IMG/VR virus record: IMGVR_UViG_3300047994_000617
Location: 62,001-126,000 of that record
From: a virus
Reading direction: 5' to 3' (one strand)
Length of the DNA stretch: 64,000 nt
A program made the position numbers and the translations under genes. The notes beneath the pieces were generated by a model. It made no database searches and was not told the origin of the DNA. It saw only the letters and a program-made list of their open reading frames with translations. Of the stretch, positions 17,337-24,716 are shown piece by piece; position 1 is the first letter of the stretch, and each line of letters starts with the position of its first letter.

Positions 17337-17615
17337 ATGGCTGGCAAGGCAGGGAGAAGCGGGCGCCCAGCGGGGGCCACCGAGAAGAGGGCCTACCAGG
17401 TCCGCCTTGAGATCGTTGAAGCGGATGCGTTCGACGTGCTCGTCCAGCGACGCGACGCCGAGGCGACGCAGGCAGGTGCGACAGCGAACGCGTCCCGTGT
17501 TCTGCGCGCGCTTGTCCGTAAGGCTCTGATCGAAGAGGGTCTGCTCCCAGAGTCAGGGTCGGGGCCGCTCGCCGAGCCCTCGCCGCCGAAGGGAAAGGCG
17601 AAGCGCCGACACTGA
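17337..17615 (+). CDS. Ribbon-helix-helix-like regulator, copy A
   Basis: 92 aa. A basic N-terminal arm rich in Gly, Lys and Arg precedes a short strand (YQVRLEIVEADAFDVL) and two helices ending in LRALVRKALIEEGLL, the pattern of ribbon-helix-helix DNA-binding proteins. Copy B at 29631 aligns throughout (VQIRLELDEAEALEAL, LRAIVRHALIAEGLL). Both are divergent from a DUF6197 gene with a conserved dyad between them. It probably represses its own and the divergent promoter; plasmid-partition or antitoxin-like roles are alternatives for this fold. Confidence 0.68.
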   Translation: MAGKAGRSGRPAGATEKRAYQVRLEIVEADAFDVLVQRRDAEATQAGATANASRVLRALVRKALIEEGLLPESGSGPLAEPSPPKGKAKRRH

Positions 17616-17691
17616 ACGCGCGCGGATAGCGTTTCCGCTCGTCGCCCCGAGCCAGCCCGCACGGTGATAGGCTTCGCAGCCGGGAGGCAAC

Positions 17692-19290
17692 GTGGACCTT
17701 CAGCCCGGCCAAGAGATCGACCACTACACCCTGATCGAGCTGCTCGGCGAGGGCGGCCAGGGGGCCGTCTGGAAGGTCCGGGACCCGCGCGGCGGAGGAG
17801 TCATACGCGCGCTCAAGCTGGTGTCGCTCGCCGATGCGGGGCCCGACGGCTTCGAGCGCGCGCGCCGCGAGGGGCGCATCCTGGCTGGCGCTGAGCATCC
17901 AGCGCTTGTGGCTTGTCACGGGCTCTTCGAGGATCTGCGCGGCGGCTTGCTCGGCTTGGTCATGGACTTCGTCGAGGGCTCATCGCTCGCCTCGGCGCTC
18001 GACGCACAGCGTCTCGATCGCGACCGCGCCGAGGCAGTGATCGAACAGATCGCGGAGGCGCTCGCGTACATCCACAACGCCGGCCTCGTGCATCGCGATC
18101 TGAAGCCCGAAAACGTGCTCCTTCCAGCGGCGTTCTGGGAGGACCCGCGCCGGCCCGGGGCCGTCAAGCTCATCGACTTCGGCATCGCCATGACCTCGAA
18201 GAGGAAGACCCGCGTGACCGCCGCGGGCCTGGTCATCGGCACCCCGCCGTATCTCGCCCCCGAACTCATGGTTGCCGGCTCTTGGGGACGCTCGGAGGGG
18301 CCCGCGCGCGACGTCTTCGCGTTCGGCGTCCTCGCCTACGTGCTCCGCTTCGGAGCCCACCCGTCGGGCCTCGGGCTGGACGCTCCCATGGTCGAGTACG
18401 CGCGTGCGTACCGGGCGGCGAGCTGGCCGCCGCCCGCCGCTGCCGGTACCTACTTGGTGGCCTGCTTGGCACTTCTTCCCGAGGATCGGCCCCGAGATGG
18501 GGCGGCGGTTCTCTCGCTTGTTCACGGACTCGCTACCACGCCGGGGACGGTAACAAGACGCGAGGGGCCGCCCGGTGCCGATGCGCCGGTGCCCGCGCCG
18601 CCCGTTCGGTCCGGGAGTCGTCCCGGTACGGTCCTCGCGGAGCAGATCGCTGTCGAGCCGCTTCCTCCGGGTGCCTCGGGCACGGAGGGTCCGCCACGAC
18701 CGAGGGTCCCGGTTGTGGGAGCCGCACCGCCGTGGGCAAGGACGAGAGAACTGGCGGACGCGCCGCCGCCGGCGCTCGCCCCCCGTCGAGCGGTCCTGGT
18801 GGCCACCTTGGCTCTGGTGGTTCTCGCGCTCGCGTTCGGCGCCGTGGCCCGTTGGCCATCACGAGAGACAGACGAACCGGGCGCGCCGACCAGCGAGCCG
18901 TCCGCCGATCCCGTGCCGATGCAGCCCGAGTCCCCGCGCTCGGGCGCAGCGCTGTCGCGCACACGCCCACCACGCACATTGCCCAGCCATCAGCCTGCGG
19001 CGTGCGACAAGCGATGCAACGGGGCCTGCGTGCCGCTCGACGATCCGCGGTACGGGTGTAGCGGGCCCAATTGCGCGCCAACAGACGTGTCGAGCGACCC
19101 CCGAAACTGCGGCATGTGCGGCGTCGGGTGCACGCCGCTAGCAGACGGGGCGCCACCGACCTGCCAGAACGGTGCGTGCGACGCTCGGTGCTACCCCGGC
19201 TTTCACTCCGACAACCGACGGAGGTGCATCCCCGACGCGCCCCCGTCGCTCACGTCTCCGTCCGCGGCGCCAGCCGGGTCGGCGCCGTAA
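17692..19290 (+). CDS. Hanks-type Ser/Thr protein kinase, single-pass membrane
   Basis: 532 aa from a GTG. The kinase domain covers residues about 10-275: glycine loop LGEGGQGAVWKV, the Lys in ALKLVSL, catalytic loop HRDLKPEN, DFG in IDFGIAM, and GTPPYLAPEL. All key residues are present, so it should be active. A Pro/Ala-rich juxtamembrane region leads to one membrane helix at about 365-388. Beyond it lies a small Cys-rich domain (CDKRCNGACVP, CGMCGVGC, CQNGACDARC) of the kind frequent in myxobacterial secreted proteins. Orientation is probably kinase in the cytoplasm, Cys-rich part in the periplasm. Its place between phage-like operons suggests a host-derived passenger or a signalling device of the element. 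Confidence 0.9.
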   Translation: MDLQPGQEIDHYTLIELLGEGGQGAVWKVRDPRGGGVIRALKLVSLADAGPDGFERARREGRILAGAEHPALVACHGLFEDLRGGLLGLVMDFVEGSSLASALDAQRLDRDRAEAVIEQIAEALAYIHNAGLVHRDLKPENVLLPAAFWEDPRRPGAVKLIDFGIAMTSKRKTRVTAAGLVIGTPPYLAPELMVAGSWGRSEGPARDVFAFGVLAYVLRFGAHPSGLGLDAPMVEYARAYRAASWPPPAAAGTYLVACLALLPEDRPRDGAAVLSLVHGLATTPGTVTRREGPPGADAPVPAPPVRSGSRPGTVLAEQIAVEPLPPGASGTEGPPRPRVPVVGAAPPWARTRELADAPPPALAPRRAVLVATLALVVLALAFGAVARWPSRETDEPGAPTSEPSADPVPMQPESPRSGAALSRTRPPRTLPSHQPAACDKRCNGACVPLDDPRYGCSGPNCAPTDVSSDPRNCGMCGVGCTPLADGAPPTCQNGACDARCYPGFHSDNRRRCIPDAPPSLTSPSAAPAGSAP

Positions 19291-19303
19291 GATCAGCTAC
19301 TTC

Positions 19304-19342
19304 GCCAGCATCACGATCGCGCCGTCGTTCGCGGCCGTCCCG
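19304..19342 (-). pseudogene. C-terminal remnant of a beta-propeller protein (possible)
   Basis: On the minus strand the last codons before a TAG read TAANDGAIVMLAK, closely resembling the C-terminus of the intact propeller lipoprotein at 20163 (ending NQGDGNLVRVAK). No matching N-terminal part is present, so this would be a decayed fragment of a paralogue. The short length makes the call tentative. Confidence 0.35.
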
Positions 19343-19371
19343 CCAACCGTGGCCTTTAAGGCTACGGTTGG
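19343..19371. terminator. 14-bp inverted repeat after the kinase gene
   Basis: CCAACCGTGGCCTT and AAGGCTACGGTTGG flank a single T, 13 of 14 positions pairing. The hairpin begins 52 bp after the kinase stop. There is no T-run, so it could be a factor-assisted terminator, an mRNA-stabilising hairpin or a protein-binding palindrome. Confidence 0.5.
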
Positions 19372-19545
19372 TTCAGACGGGAAACGGTGAAGCTCGCCTC
19401 GCCCCGCCGCGCGCGTCCGTGCCATCGAGCGGGCGGTAACAGGCGAGGCGGGCATGTCTCGCGCCGCCGCCGACGACGCGACGCCCGGCGTCGAGGGCGC
19501 GCGGTCCTCTCCCCTGGGCGCCACGCGCCCTGGCAGCCACGCACC

Positions 19546-19643
19546 ACTTATCAGGTCACGAGGCCGTAATAAGGCGAATCGGGTCACGCCGAAGAGGTTG
19601 GGGGGATCTTGTTGCCGCCCGATGTTCCGGCGCAGGCTAGAGG
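19546..19643 (+). promoter_or_regulatory. Duplicated 98-bp intergenic element, copy 1
   Basis: This segment and 30001-30098 align without gaps and share most bases. Landmarks are acttatc, gtaataaggc, aatcgggtcacgccga and ttgttgccg. Within it, the 10-mer TCRGGTCACG occurs twice as a direct repeat (19551-19560 and 19579-19588, 28 bp apart), and CTTAT/ATAAG form a small dyad. It ends 27 bp before the gene at 19671; copy 2 ends 25 bp before the gene at 30124. TAATAA could be a -10 element. It is probably a shared promoter/operator read by one regulator. The rest of 19291-19670 has no supported gene. Confidence 0.68.
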
Positions 19644-19670
19644 CCCAACAGGCCCCACAGGAGAGCGCCC

Positions 19671-20090
19671 ATGCAGAGCCAGAGGATCCCCATTTCCGGT
19701 ATCGCGACCACGACGACCAGTAGTGCAGCGGCGCGCAAGTTCGTCATGCCGCTCCCGTTCGACGGCTCATGGGCCATCAACGGGCAGATCATCGCCACCA
19801 ACCCGGCCTCGGGCCGGCAGACTTGCGTCTACAACGTCACCGCATCGGGCAACTGCGTCGCCGGCGCCGTGACCGAGACCGATGGCGTGGGCCCCTCGGC
19901 CTGGCCGACCCAGCCGTCCCCGACCCCGCTGGCGGGCGCCTTGGTCACGGTGGTCTTCAACAACGGCTCTGCCGCCGCGCCCCCCGTGGCCCAGATCAAC
20001 CCGACCGCCGAGATCGAGCTCACCGGGTCCAGCGTCGGCGCCCTCGACTGGAGCTGCGAGCTGACCGTCACGCTGACCACGGTACCCTGA
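19671..20090 (+). CDS. Small beta-rich protein, unknown
   Basis: 139 aa from an ATG with an AGGAG-containing site upstream. The protein is rich in Thr, Val, Ala and Asn, has short alternating hydrophobic strands and three Cys, and has no clear signal peptide. It is similar in character to the 147-aa protein at 314-757. It is the only gene downstream of copy 1 of the 98-bp element, so its expression is probably tied to that switch. It could be a minor capsid or decoration protein or a secreted effector; the sequence does not decide. Confidence 0.58.
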   Translation: MQSQRIPISGIATTTTSSAAARKFVMPLPFDGSWAINGQIIATNPASGRQTCVYNVTASGNCVAGAVTETDGVGPSAWPTQPSPTPLAGALVTVVFNNGSAAAPPVAQINPTAEIELTGSSVGALDWSCELTVTLTTVP

Positions 20091-20162
20091 TCGGGCGGGG
20101 GCTAGTTCGCCACCGTCCGGCCTCGGAAGCTCGGCCGTCGCGCGTCGCCGGCCCGCCGCACG

Positions 20163-21503
20163 CTACTTCGCCACCCGCACGAGGTTGCCGTCTCCCTGGT
20201 TGGCCCAATAGACCGCCGTCGCGTCGAGCGCGAGCGCGACCGGCTGGCCCTGCCCCGACGCGAGCACGGTGATGCTTCCCCCGCCGATAGGCGCCCGCGC
20301 GATCGTTCCGCCCGTCAGGTTCGTCCAGTACACGTTGCTGTTGTCGACGGCGATGCCGTTGGGGCCATCCTGCCCGAACGCGAGCATCATGGGCGTTCCA
20401 CCACCGATCGGAGCCTTCATCACGGTCCCGTCGCCGCTGTTCGTCCAGTACACGCTCAGCGCGTCGACCACGACCCCAGCCGGCATGTTCTGGTCCGTTG
20501 CGATGGGGGTTGGTCCGCCCACGCCGAGCTGGGTCGGGATCTTGGTAACCGTCCCAGCCGTGGCCAAGTAGGTCCAGTAGATGCTTGTGGCGTCGATTAC
20601 CATGGCGGAGGGCATCGGCGCCGAGCTGAGCTGCGCCCGTGGACCGCCACCGATAGGTGCGCTGAAAATTCCAACACCAGCCGTCCAATAGACGCTGGTT
20701 CCGTCGACCGCCACGGCCAGGGGCGCGTTCTCGCCGGAGGCCAGCGGTACCGACGTCCCCCCTCCCTTCGGCACGCTCATCACGGAGCCGTTGTTGGAAC
20801 CCGCGCTCCCGCCGTTCGCCCAGTAGACGCTCGTGGCGTCGACGACGATGCCCGCAGGGTTGATCTGCCCGCTCGCGATGGTCGCGGGCGTTCCACCGCC
20901 CTTGGCCACGCTCCTCACCGTCCCGTCGGCCTTGGCGGTCCAGTAGACGTTGGTCGCGTCGACCGCGATCCCGGCCGGGCTCCCCTCGCCCGGGACGAGC
21001 AGTACCGGCAGACACATCGACCCAGCGCACCCTGCCCCCAGGCACCCGTGCCCACAGGCCCCGCAGTTGTCGGGGTCCGTCGCGAGATCCTTGCAGACCC
21101 CCGAGCACGAGGTCTCCGTCCCGCACCCTCCGCTCGAGCTGGTCGAGGACGAGCTGCTCGACGAGGCCCCCGAGGACGTCGAGCTGGAGGAAGAGGTCAT
21201 CCCCGAGGACGTCGAGCTGGAGGAAGAGGTCATCCCCGAGGACGTCGAGCTGGAGGAAGAGGTCATCCCCGAGGACGTCGAGCTGGAGGAGCTGCTGGTC
21301 ATCCCGGTGGAGGACGTGGACGAGCTCGCCGAGGTGGACCCGGTGCTCCCCGTCGAGCTGGAGCTGGCGGTGGTCGTAGTGGTCGTGCCTGCCCCCGTGC
21401 CGGACGCCAAGGGCCAATCCTCGAACGAAACGGCGCAGGCCCCCAACCCCGCCACCATCGCCAAGAACCCTAGGAACGCCCACCTGTAGCTGTAGATCAT
21501 CAT
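20163..21503 (-). CDS. Lipoprotein with Ser/Thr linker and YWT beta-propeller
   Basis: 446 aa. The ATG overlaps the stop of the Rha-like gene (ATGA). A signal segment ends in the lipobox GLGAC at about residues 19-23. Residues about 38-125 are a Ser/Thr linker with GMTSSSSSTSS units. A Cys-rich knot follows (CSGVCKDLATDPDNCGACGH). From about 165 to the end, seven repeats of about 40 residues with the core VDATNVYWT and a GGG turn form a six- or seven-bladed beta-propeller. This architecture is characteristic of myxobacterial surface lipoproteins, not phages. The first 13 residues (MMIYSYRWAFLGF) match the start of the 40-aa frame at 22718, suggesting that the lipoprotein was joined onto the start of an element gene. 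Confidence 0.82.
   Translation of the reverse strand: MMIYSYRWAFLGFLAMVAGLGACAVSFEDWPLASGTGAGTTTTTTASSSSTGSTGSTSASSSTSSTGMTSSSSSSTSSGMTSSSSSTSSGMTSSSSSTSSGMTSSSSSTSSGASSSSSSSTSSSGGCGTETSCSGVCKDLATDPDNCGACGHGCLGAGCAGSMCLPVLLVPGEGSPAGIAVDATNVYWTAKADGTVRSVAKGGGTPATIASGQINPAGIVVDATSVYWANGGSAGSNNGSVMSVPKGGGTSVPLASGENAPLAVAVDGTSVYWTAGVGIFSAPIGGGPRAQLSSAPMPSAMVIDATSIYWTYLATAGTVTKIPTQLGVGGPTPIATDQNMPAGVVVDALSVYWTNSGDGTVMKAPIGGGTPMMLAFGQDGPNGIAVDNSNVYWTNLTGGTIARAPIGGGSITVLASGQGQPVALALDATAVYWANQGDGNLVRVAK
21170..21293 (-). repeat. 33-bp tandem repeat in the Ser/Thr linker
   Basis: Three full copies and one partial copy of a 33-bp unit (plus-strand core gacgtcgagctggaggaaga) encode the repeated GMTSSSSSTSS linker of the propeller lipoprotein. 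Copies are virtually identical, implying recent slippage or recombination. Confidence 0.88.
21468..21492 (-). repeat. 25-bp duplication encoding SYRWAFLG, copy 1
   Basis: These 25 bp are identical to 22796-22820. On the minus strand they encode the SYRWAFLG peptide at the N-terminus of the propeller lipoprotein. In both places the coding frame begins at an ATGA overlap with an antirepressor stop codon. Confidence 0.85.
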
Positions 21504-22615
21504 GTCTGAACCTCCCTCGGTGCTCCCGGCGCCGTCGCCGCCGGGATCGCCAACTGGACGCCGCCAGCGGGCAGTGGTCGCAGCCACCCCTCCGTCCGGA
21601 GGCGCTCGCAGTTCTTCCGGAACGTGGCCTCTGCGATGTCCTCGTCCATGATCATGCACTGGGCATAGGTCATGCGGGCGTAGTCGATTCGCAGCGCGCC
21701 AGCTTCGTCGCACTGGGTAGCCAGGAAGCGGAGCGTCCTGCCGGCGGAGCTACGCCACCGGACCCTCTCGGCCGCTGCGACGATCGCCTTGCCGACGGGT
21801 GTCGTGGGGCTCTTCGCCGCTTCGCGCGCTTCTTCGGCCCGCTCCGCTGCTTCGCGCTTTGCCCGTTCCTGGAGGGCGCGGGCTTCCAGCGCCGCGGCGG
21901 CGTCGCGCACGGCGCGCTCCCCGTTCTCCCCCCGCACCTCGTGCTCCAAGAAGATGTGGTAGTCCTCGGCAATCTCGCGGGCGGCCCGGTAGTACCTCTC
22001 CCAACCCACGTACTGAGAGCCGTTGCCGCCCTCGGCGAGCGCCGCGATTTCGTCGTCCAATTCCTGCGAGGTCTCCATCGTCCGAGCCCGCGCCTCCGCC
22101 GTGAACCGGAGCCAGCGCTTGAGCCTCGCCAGTTCGGTGGACTCGGCCTCGAGGGCAGCGAGACGCGCGGCGGCCAGCGCAGGGGCTTCGGGGGCGGGGC
22201 GGGCGATCTTTCCGTCCACCGCCATCAGGAAGACCCGTACGACGGCGACCTGGAGCTGGACCGCCTTCTTGGTCTTCAGCCGCATCGTGATGAGCACGGC
22301 GGCCTCGCGGTTCAGGTAGTAGACCCTGACCGGCTGCGAGCGACCCTTCCCGGAGCTGACCACTTCCGTAACCGTTCGGAAATAGGCGCCATTATTGGCG
22401 TCGCCGCCGGCGACGCCAATCTCGGCGAGCAGGCCCTCCTCGTTGGCCTTCTTGATGTGCGTCCGGATGTCGCGCTCGTTGGCCAACTCGGCGCGCGCCG
22501 CGAGGTCTACGTCCTTGATCCAGTAGTCGGTCCCGTCGCCGAAGAGCATCCATCCATCGACCTGAATGGGAACGAGCGCGGTCGCGAGTGCGGCTCCATC
22601 TACGCCCATGGTCAT
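21500..22615 (-). CDS. Rha/ORF6N-type antirepressor-like protein
   Basis: 371 aa. Residues about 15-130 match the Rha/ORF6N-like N-terminal domain of phage regulators (IRTHIKKANEEGLLAEIG, RVYYLNREAAVLITMRLKT, QVAVVRVFLMAVDGK). Residues about 155-235 (ELARLKRWLRFTAEARAR, then GWERYY and EDYHIFLEHEVRG) are homologous to the middle of the P22_AR_N-type protein at 22837, although the N-terminal domains differ. The C-terminal part is a coiled coil followed by a winged-helix-like region. It probably controls a lysogeny or gene-expression decision by binding a repressor. The start follows a conserved leader; the stop is coupled to the propeller lipoprotein. Confidence 0.75.
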   Translation of the reverse strand: MTMGVDGAALATALVPIQVDGWMLFGDGTDYWIKDVDLAARAELANERDIRTHIKKANEEGLLAEIGVAGGDANNGAYFRTVTEVVSSGKGRSQPVRVYYLNREAAVLITMRLKTKKAVQLQVAVVRVFLMAVDGKIARPAPEAPALAAARLAALEAESTELARLKRWLRFTAEARARTMETSQELDDEIAALAEGGNGSQYVGWERYYRAAREIAEDYHIFLEHEVRGENGERAVRDAAAALEARALQERAKREAAERAEEAREAAKSPTTPVGKAIVAAAERVRWRSSAGRTLRFLATQCDEAGALRIDYARMTYAQCMIMDEDIAEATFRKNCERLRTEGWLRPLPAGGVQLAIPAATAPGAPREVQT

Positions 22616-22620
22616 CTCAG

Positions 22621-22649
22621 TCCTACCTTTCCCTACCCAGCCAACGCGC
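22621..22649 (-). promoter_or_regulatory. Conserved leader of antirepressor genes, copy 1
   Basis: A 29-bp segment 6 bp upstream of the Rha-like start matches 25 of 29 bases of 23715-23743, upstream of the other antirepressor. On the minus strand it reads GCGTTGG...GGTAGGGAAAGGTAGGA. The AGGA end is the ribosome binding site; the conserved part beyond it suggests shared translational or transcriptional control. Confidence 0.5.
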
Positions 22650-22717
22650 TCCGGGCTATGGGGCTCCCGCCTACGCCTCGGGCTCGGGAAGCCGTTCCGC
22701 GCGCCGCGCGTCCTCGC

Positions 22718-22840
22718 TCATGATGTCGGGCCCTTCTGGGGCTTGCGCGGCCCGTCGCCCTCTTCGAGCGCGTCGAGGGCACGCTGGGCGCGGAGCCCTA
22801 GGAACGCCCACCTGTAGCTGAAGCTGGTCACGATCGTCAT
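22718..22840 (-). CDS. 40-aa peptide coupled to the P22_AR_N-type gene
   Basis: A short frame whose ATG overlaps the stop of the antirepressor gene at 22837 (ATGA). It begins MTIVTSFSYRWAFLGL and continues as a charged helix (RAQRALDALEEGDGPRK). The SYRWAFLG part is the same, to the nucleotide, as the start of the propeller lipoprotein, which also follows an antirepressor. Coupling and the repeat argue that it is translated. It may be the intact ancestral small gene that the lipoprotein has replaced elsewhere. Function is unknown. Confidence 0.5.
   Translation of the reverse strand: MTIVTSFSYRWAFLGLRAQRALDALEEGDGPRKPQKGPTS
22796..22820 (-). repeat. 25-bp duplication encoding SYRWAFLG, copy 2
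   Basis: Identical to 21468-21492 and located at the same relative place, at the start of the frame following an antirepressor gene. The match ends abruptly on the downstream side, marking a recombination or fusion point. Confidence 0.85.
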
Positions 22841-23709
22841 CCTTCCTTGGGCGCCGCTGCAGGTTCCGCTCCGTCACCCGCGCGTCGCACCCAGTGGAAA
22901 TAGCCGCGGCGTGCAGCGCGACGCCGGAGAAGTTCCGCATCCAGGTCGTTGACGGCCGCGAGGCCGTCGAGCCCCTGCATCTCCTGCTCGAGGAAGAGGA
23001 TGCAGTCCTCCACGATCAGGGTCGTAGCAACGAGGTGGCGCTCCCAGCCCACGACCGGCCCCACCACCTGCGCGCGAGAGGCTGCGTGTTCGTCCTGGAT
23101 CTGGTCGTTGACCTGAAGCACCCGGGCGCGCAAACCGGCGATGAAGCGCGTCCATCGCCGGTACTTGGCCAGCTCCGCGGCGTCAGCCTCCACCTGAGCG
23201 GCTCGTGCTTCCAGCTCAGCGATCCGACTGGAAACCGGCGGTGGCAGTGGCGTCGCAAAGTGCGGGTTCACGGCGGCGCCCTCAAACGTGTAGGCCGCGA
23301 GAGCCTCGTACATCTCCTCCTGGATCCCGTCCAGCCGCGCCCGGACCTCATCACGGACGCGGGTACGATCGAACCCGAGCAGGAAGGCCGGTAGGTATTT
23401 CAGGTCGAGCGCTAGGCCGTCCTGTTCGCCGCTCGGGGAGGGGTATCGCATCATGCGACACCCCCCACGGTAGGCTCGTTTTGCCCGCGCCTTCGCTGCG
23501 TTCACGGCCGCGCCGAGGCGCTCCGCGATTTCGGCCGGCAGCACGTACCGATGCCTATCCTCGCCGAGCAGCAGGCGCACCGCGAAGAGGCCGGACACGC
23601 TCACCTCGGCGACCGCCTTCAGGCCGACCCGAGGGATCTCCTGCTTCGGTCGCGCGGCGCTCGCGGTGAGTCTCGCCTGTTTCGCCTTGGTCGTGGTCAT
23701 CCTGGTCAT
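22837..23709 (-). CDS. P22_AR_N-type antirepressor-like protein
   Basis: 290 aa, ATG preceded by the conserved GGGAAAGGTGGGA leader. Residues about 25-140 resemble the P22 antirepressor N-terminal domain: a strand (VSVSGLFAVRLLL), IAERLG, a Lys/Arg-rich helix, GLALDLKYLPAFLLGFD and VRARLDGIQEEMYEALAAY. Residues about 165-255 (ELAKYRRWTRFIAGLRAR, VGWERH, EDCILFLEQEMQG) are homologous to the middle of the Rha-like protein at 21500. Two regulators with different N-termini but one shared effector domain point to domain shuffling. Confidence 0.72.
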   Translation of the reverse strand: MTRMTTTKAKQARLTASAARPKQEIPRVGLKAVAEVSVSGLFAVRLLLGEDRHRYVLPAEIAERLGAAVNAAKARAKRAYRGGCRMMRYPSPSGEQDGLALDLKYLPAFLLGFDRTRVRDEVRARLDGIQEEMYEALAAYTFEGAAVNPHFATPLPPPVSSRIAELEARAAQVEADAAELAKYRRWTRFIAGLRARVLQVNDQIQDEHAASRAQVVGPVVGWERHLVATTLIVEDCILFLEQEMQGLDGLAAVNDLDAELLRRRAARRGYFHWVRRAGDGAEPAAAPKEG

Positions 23710-23714
23710 AGTGG

Positions 23715-23743
23715 TCCCACCTTTCCCTACCTGACCAACGCGC
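23715..23743 (-). promoter_or_regulatory. Conserved leader of antirepressor genes, copy 2
   Basis: This is the counterpart of 22621-22649 (25 of 29 bases shared) just upstream of the P22_AR_N-type gene, including the GGTAGGGAAAGGT purine tract and the distal GCGTTGG. Confidence 0.5.
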
Positions 23744-23810
23744 GGCGCGCCCAACGGCTTCCCGAGACCCGCGGCCCGGGCGGCGCCGGCGGGAGCCCCG
23801 GCAACAGCTT

Positions 23811-23828
23811 CCTCTCCTGCGGGAGAGG
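23811..23828 (-). terminator. Short hairpin after the acetyltransferase gene
   Basis: CCTCTCC and GGAGAGG form a perfect 7-bp stem with a TGCG loop, 45 bp beyond the stop of the GNAT-like gene. There is no T-run, so a terminator role is uncertain; it may be an internal processing or attenuation hairpin of operon B. Confidence 0.3.
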
Positions 23829-23872
23829 GTGGCAGGCGGGTATGAGGAGTGCGGCGGCGGACCGGGCGGCCA

Positions 23873-24655
23873 TCAGTGGAGGCTCCCACCGTCGCCATCG
23901 GACACGGCAGACGCGGCTTCCGACGCGTCGGTGCCGTACGCTTCCAGCCCGAGAGCCCGGCGACTCGGGCGCTCGTACTCGAGGTTCATCGCCATCATCG
24001 GCTCCCTCGCCCCGTCCCAGTGGTTCTTGGGGAGGAGACTGAAACCGAGCCGACCCCAGTGCTTGACGAGCTTCGCGATGGCAGCGGCCTGCTCCGCGAG
24101 CGCCGCCTCCGTGCGCTCGGCCTGCGGATCCTCGAATTGGAGGGGGAACGGCTTGCAGACGGCGATCCCGCAGCCGTGGTGGAACGCGTCGAGGAACCGT
24201 GTCGCGGCGGCGAGCCCGAGATCCTGGCCGCGGTGAGCCGGGTCGACCTCCAGGCGGCGCAACAGCAAGAGGCCCTCCGTGCAGACGTCGTGAAGATCCG
24301 GGATGTCCTTGTGGGGCTCCTCGGTCGACGCATCGTAGACCGCTTCGTAGGCCCGCAGGAGCTCGTGGCTGTGGCAGTCGCAGGCTTCCGAGAAGTCCCA
24401 CGTGTCGCACGGGTGCGCGATGGTGCCCTCGACGATCCCGACCTCCACGGCCTCTCCCCGTTCCTCCTCCTCGCGGAGCACATGGAGGATGTGGCCGTCC
24501 ACATCGAGCACGCCCTCCGGCTCCTGCTCGCCGAAGAGGCACTGACGGATGCTGAATCGGACCTCGTAGTGGCCCTCATGCGTGCCGCGGTTCGCGAGAA
24601 CGCGCGCGAGCCGTCGGCCGCCCTTGGTCTTCTTCCCCTTGCGCTCTCTGGTCAT
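23873..24655 (-). CDS. GNAT-like acetyltransferase
   Basis: 260 aa with a Lys/Arg-rich start (MTRERKGKKTKGGRR). The region about 120-205 fits a GNAT fold: LLLLRRLEVDPAHRGQDLGL provides strand 4 and the acetyl-CoA-binding R-G-x-x-L-G-like loop, and KLVKHWGRLGF supplies the late motif with the conserved aromatic residue. Residues about 60-110 are acidic and contain CDTWDFSEACDCH, a possible metal-binding insertion. The substrate is unknown. In phages GNAT enzymes can modify host RNA polymerase, tRNA or restriction factors. It is part of operon B. Confidence 0.65.
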   Translation of the reverse strand: MTRERKGKKTKGGRRLARVLANRGTHEGHYEVRFSIRQCLFGEQEPEGVLDVDGHILHVLREEEERGEAVEVGIVEGTIAHPCDTWDFSEACDCHSHELLRAYEAVYDASTEEPHKDIPDLHDVCTEGLLLLRRLEVDPAHRGQDLGLAAATRFLDAFHHGCGIAVCKPFPLQFEDPQAERTEAALAEQAAAIAKLVKHWGRLGFSLLPKNHWDGAREPMMAMNLEYERPSRRALGLEAYGTDASEAASAVSDGDGGSLH

Positions 24656-24716
24656 CGGTCCCCCTTCGCTCGCCCCTCGGGCCCTTTCGCGATCTCCGCC
24701 TCCGTCTCAGCGGCGG

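Noticed and set aside
22671-22940. 89-codon minus-strand frame between the antirepressor genes
   Set aside because: It overlaps the P22_AR_N-type gene in another frame. The 40-aa frame coupled by ATGA and sharing the SYRWAFLG repeat explains the region better.
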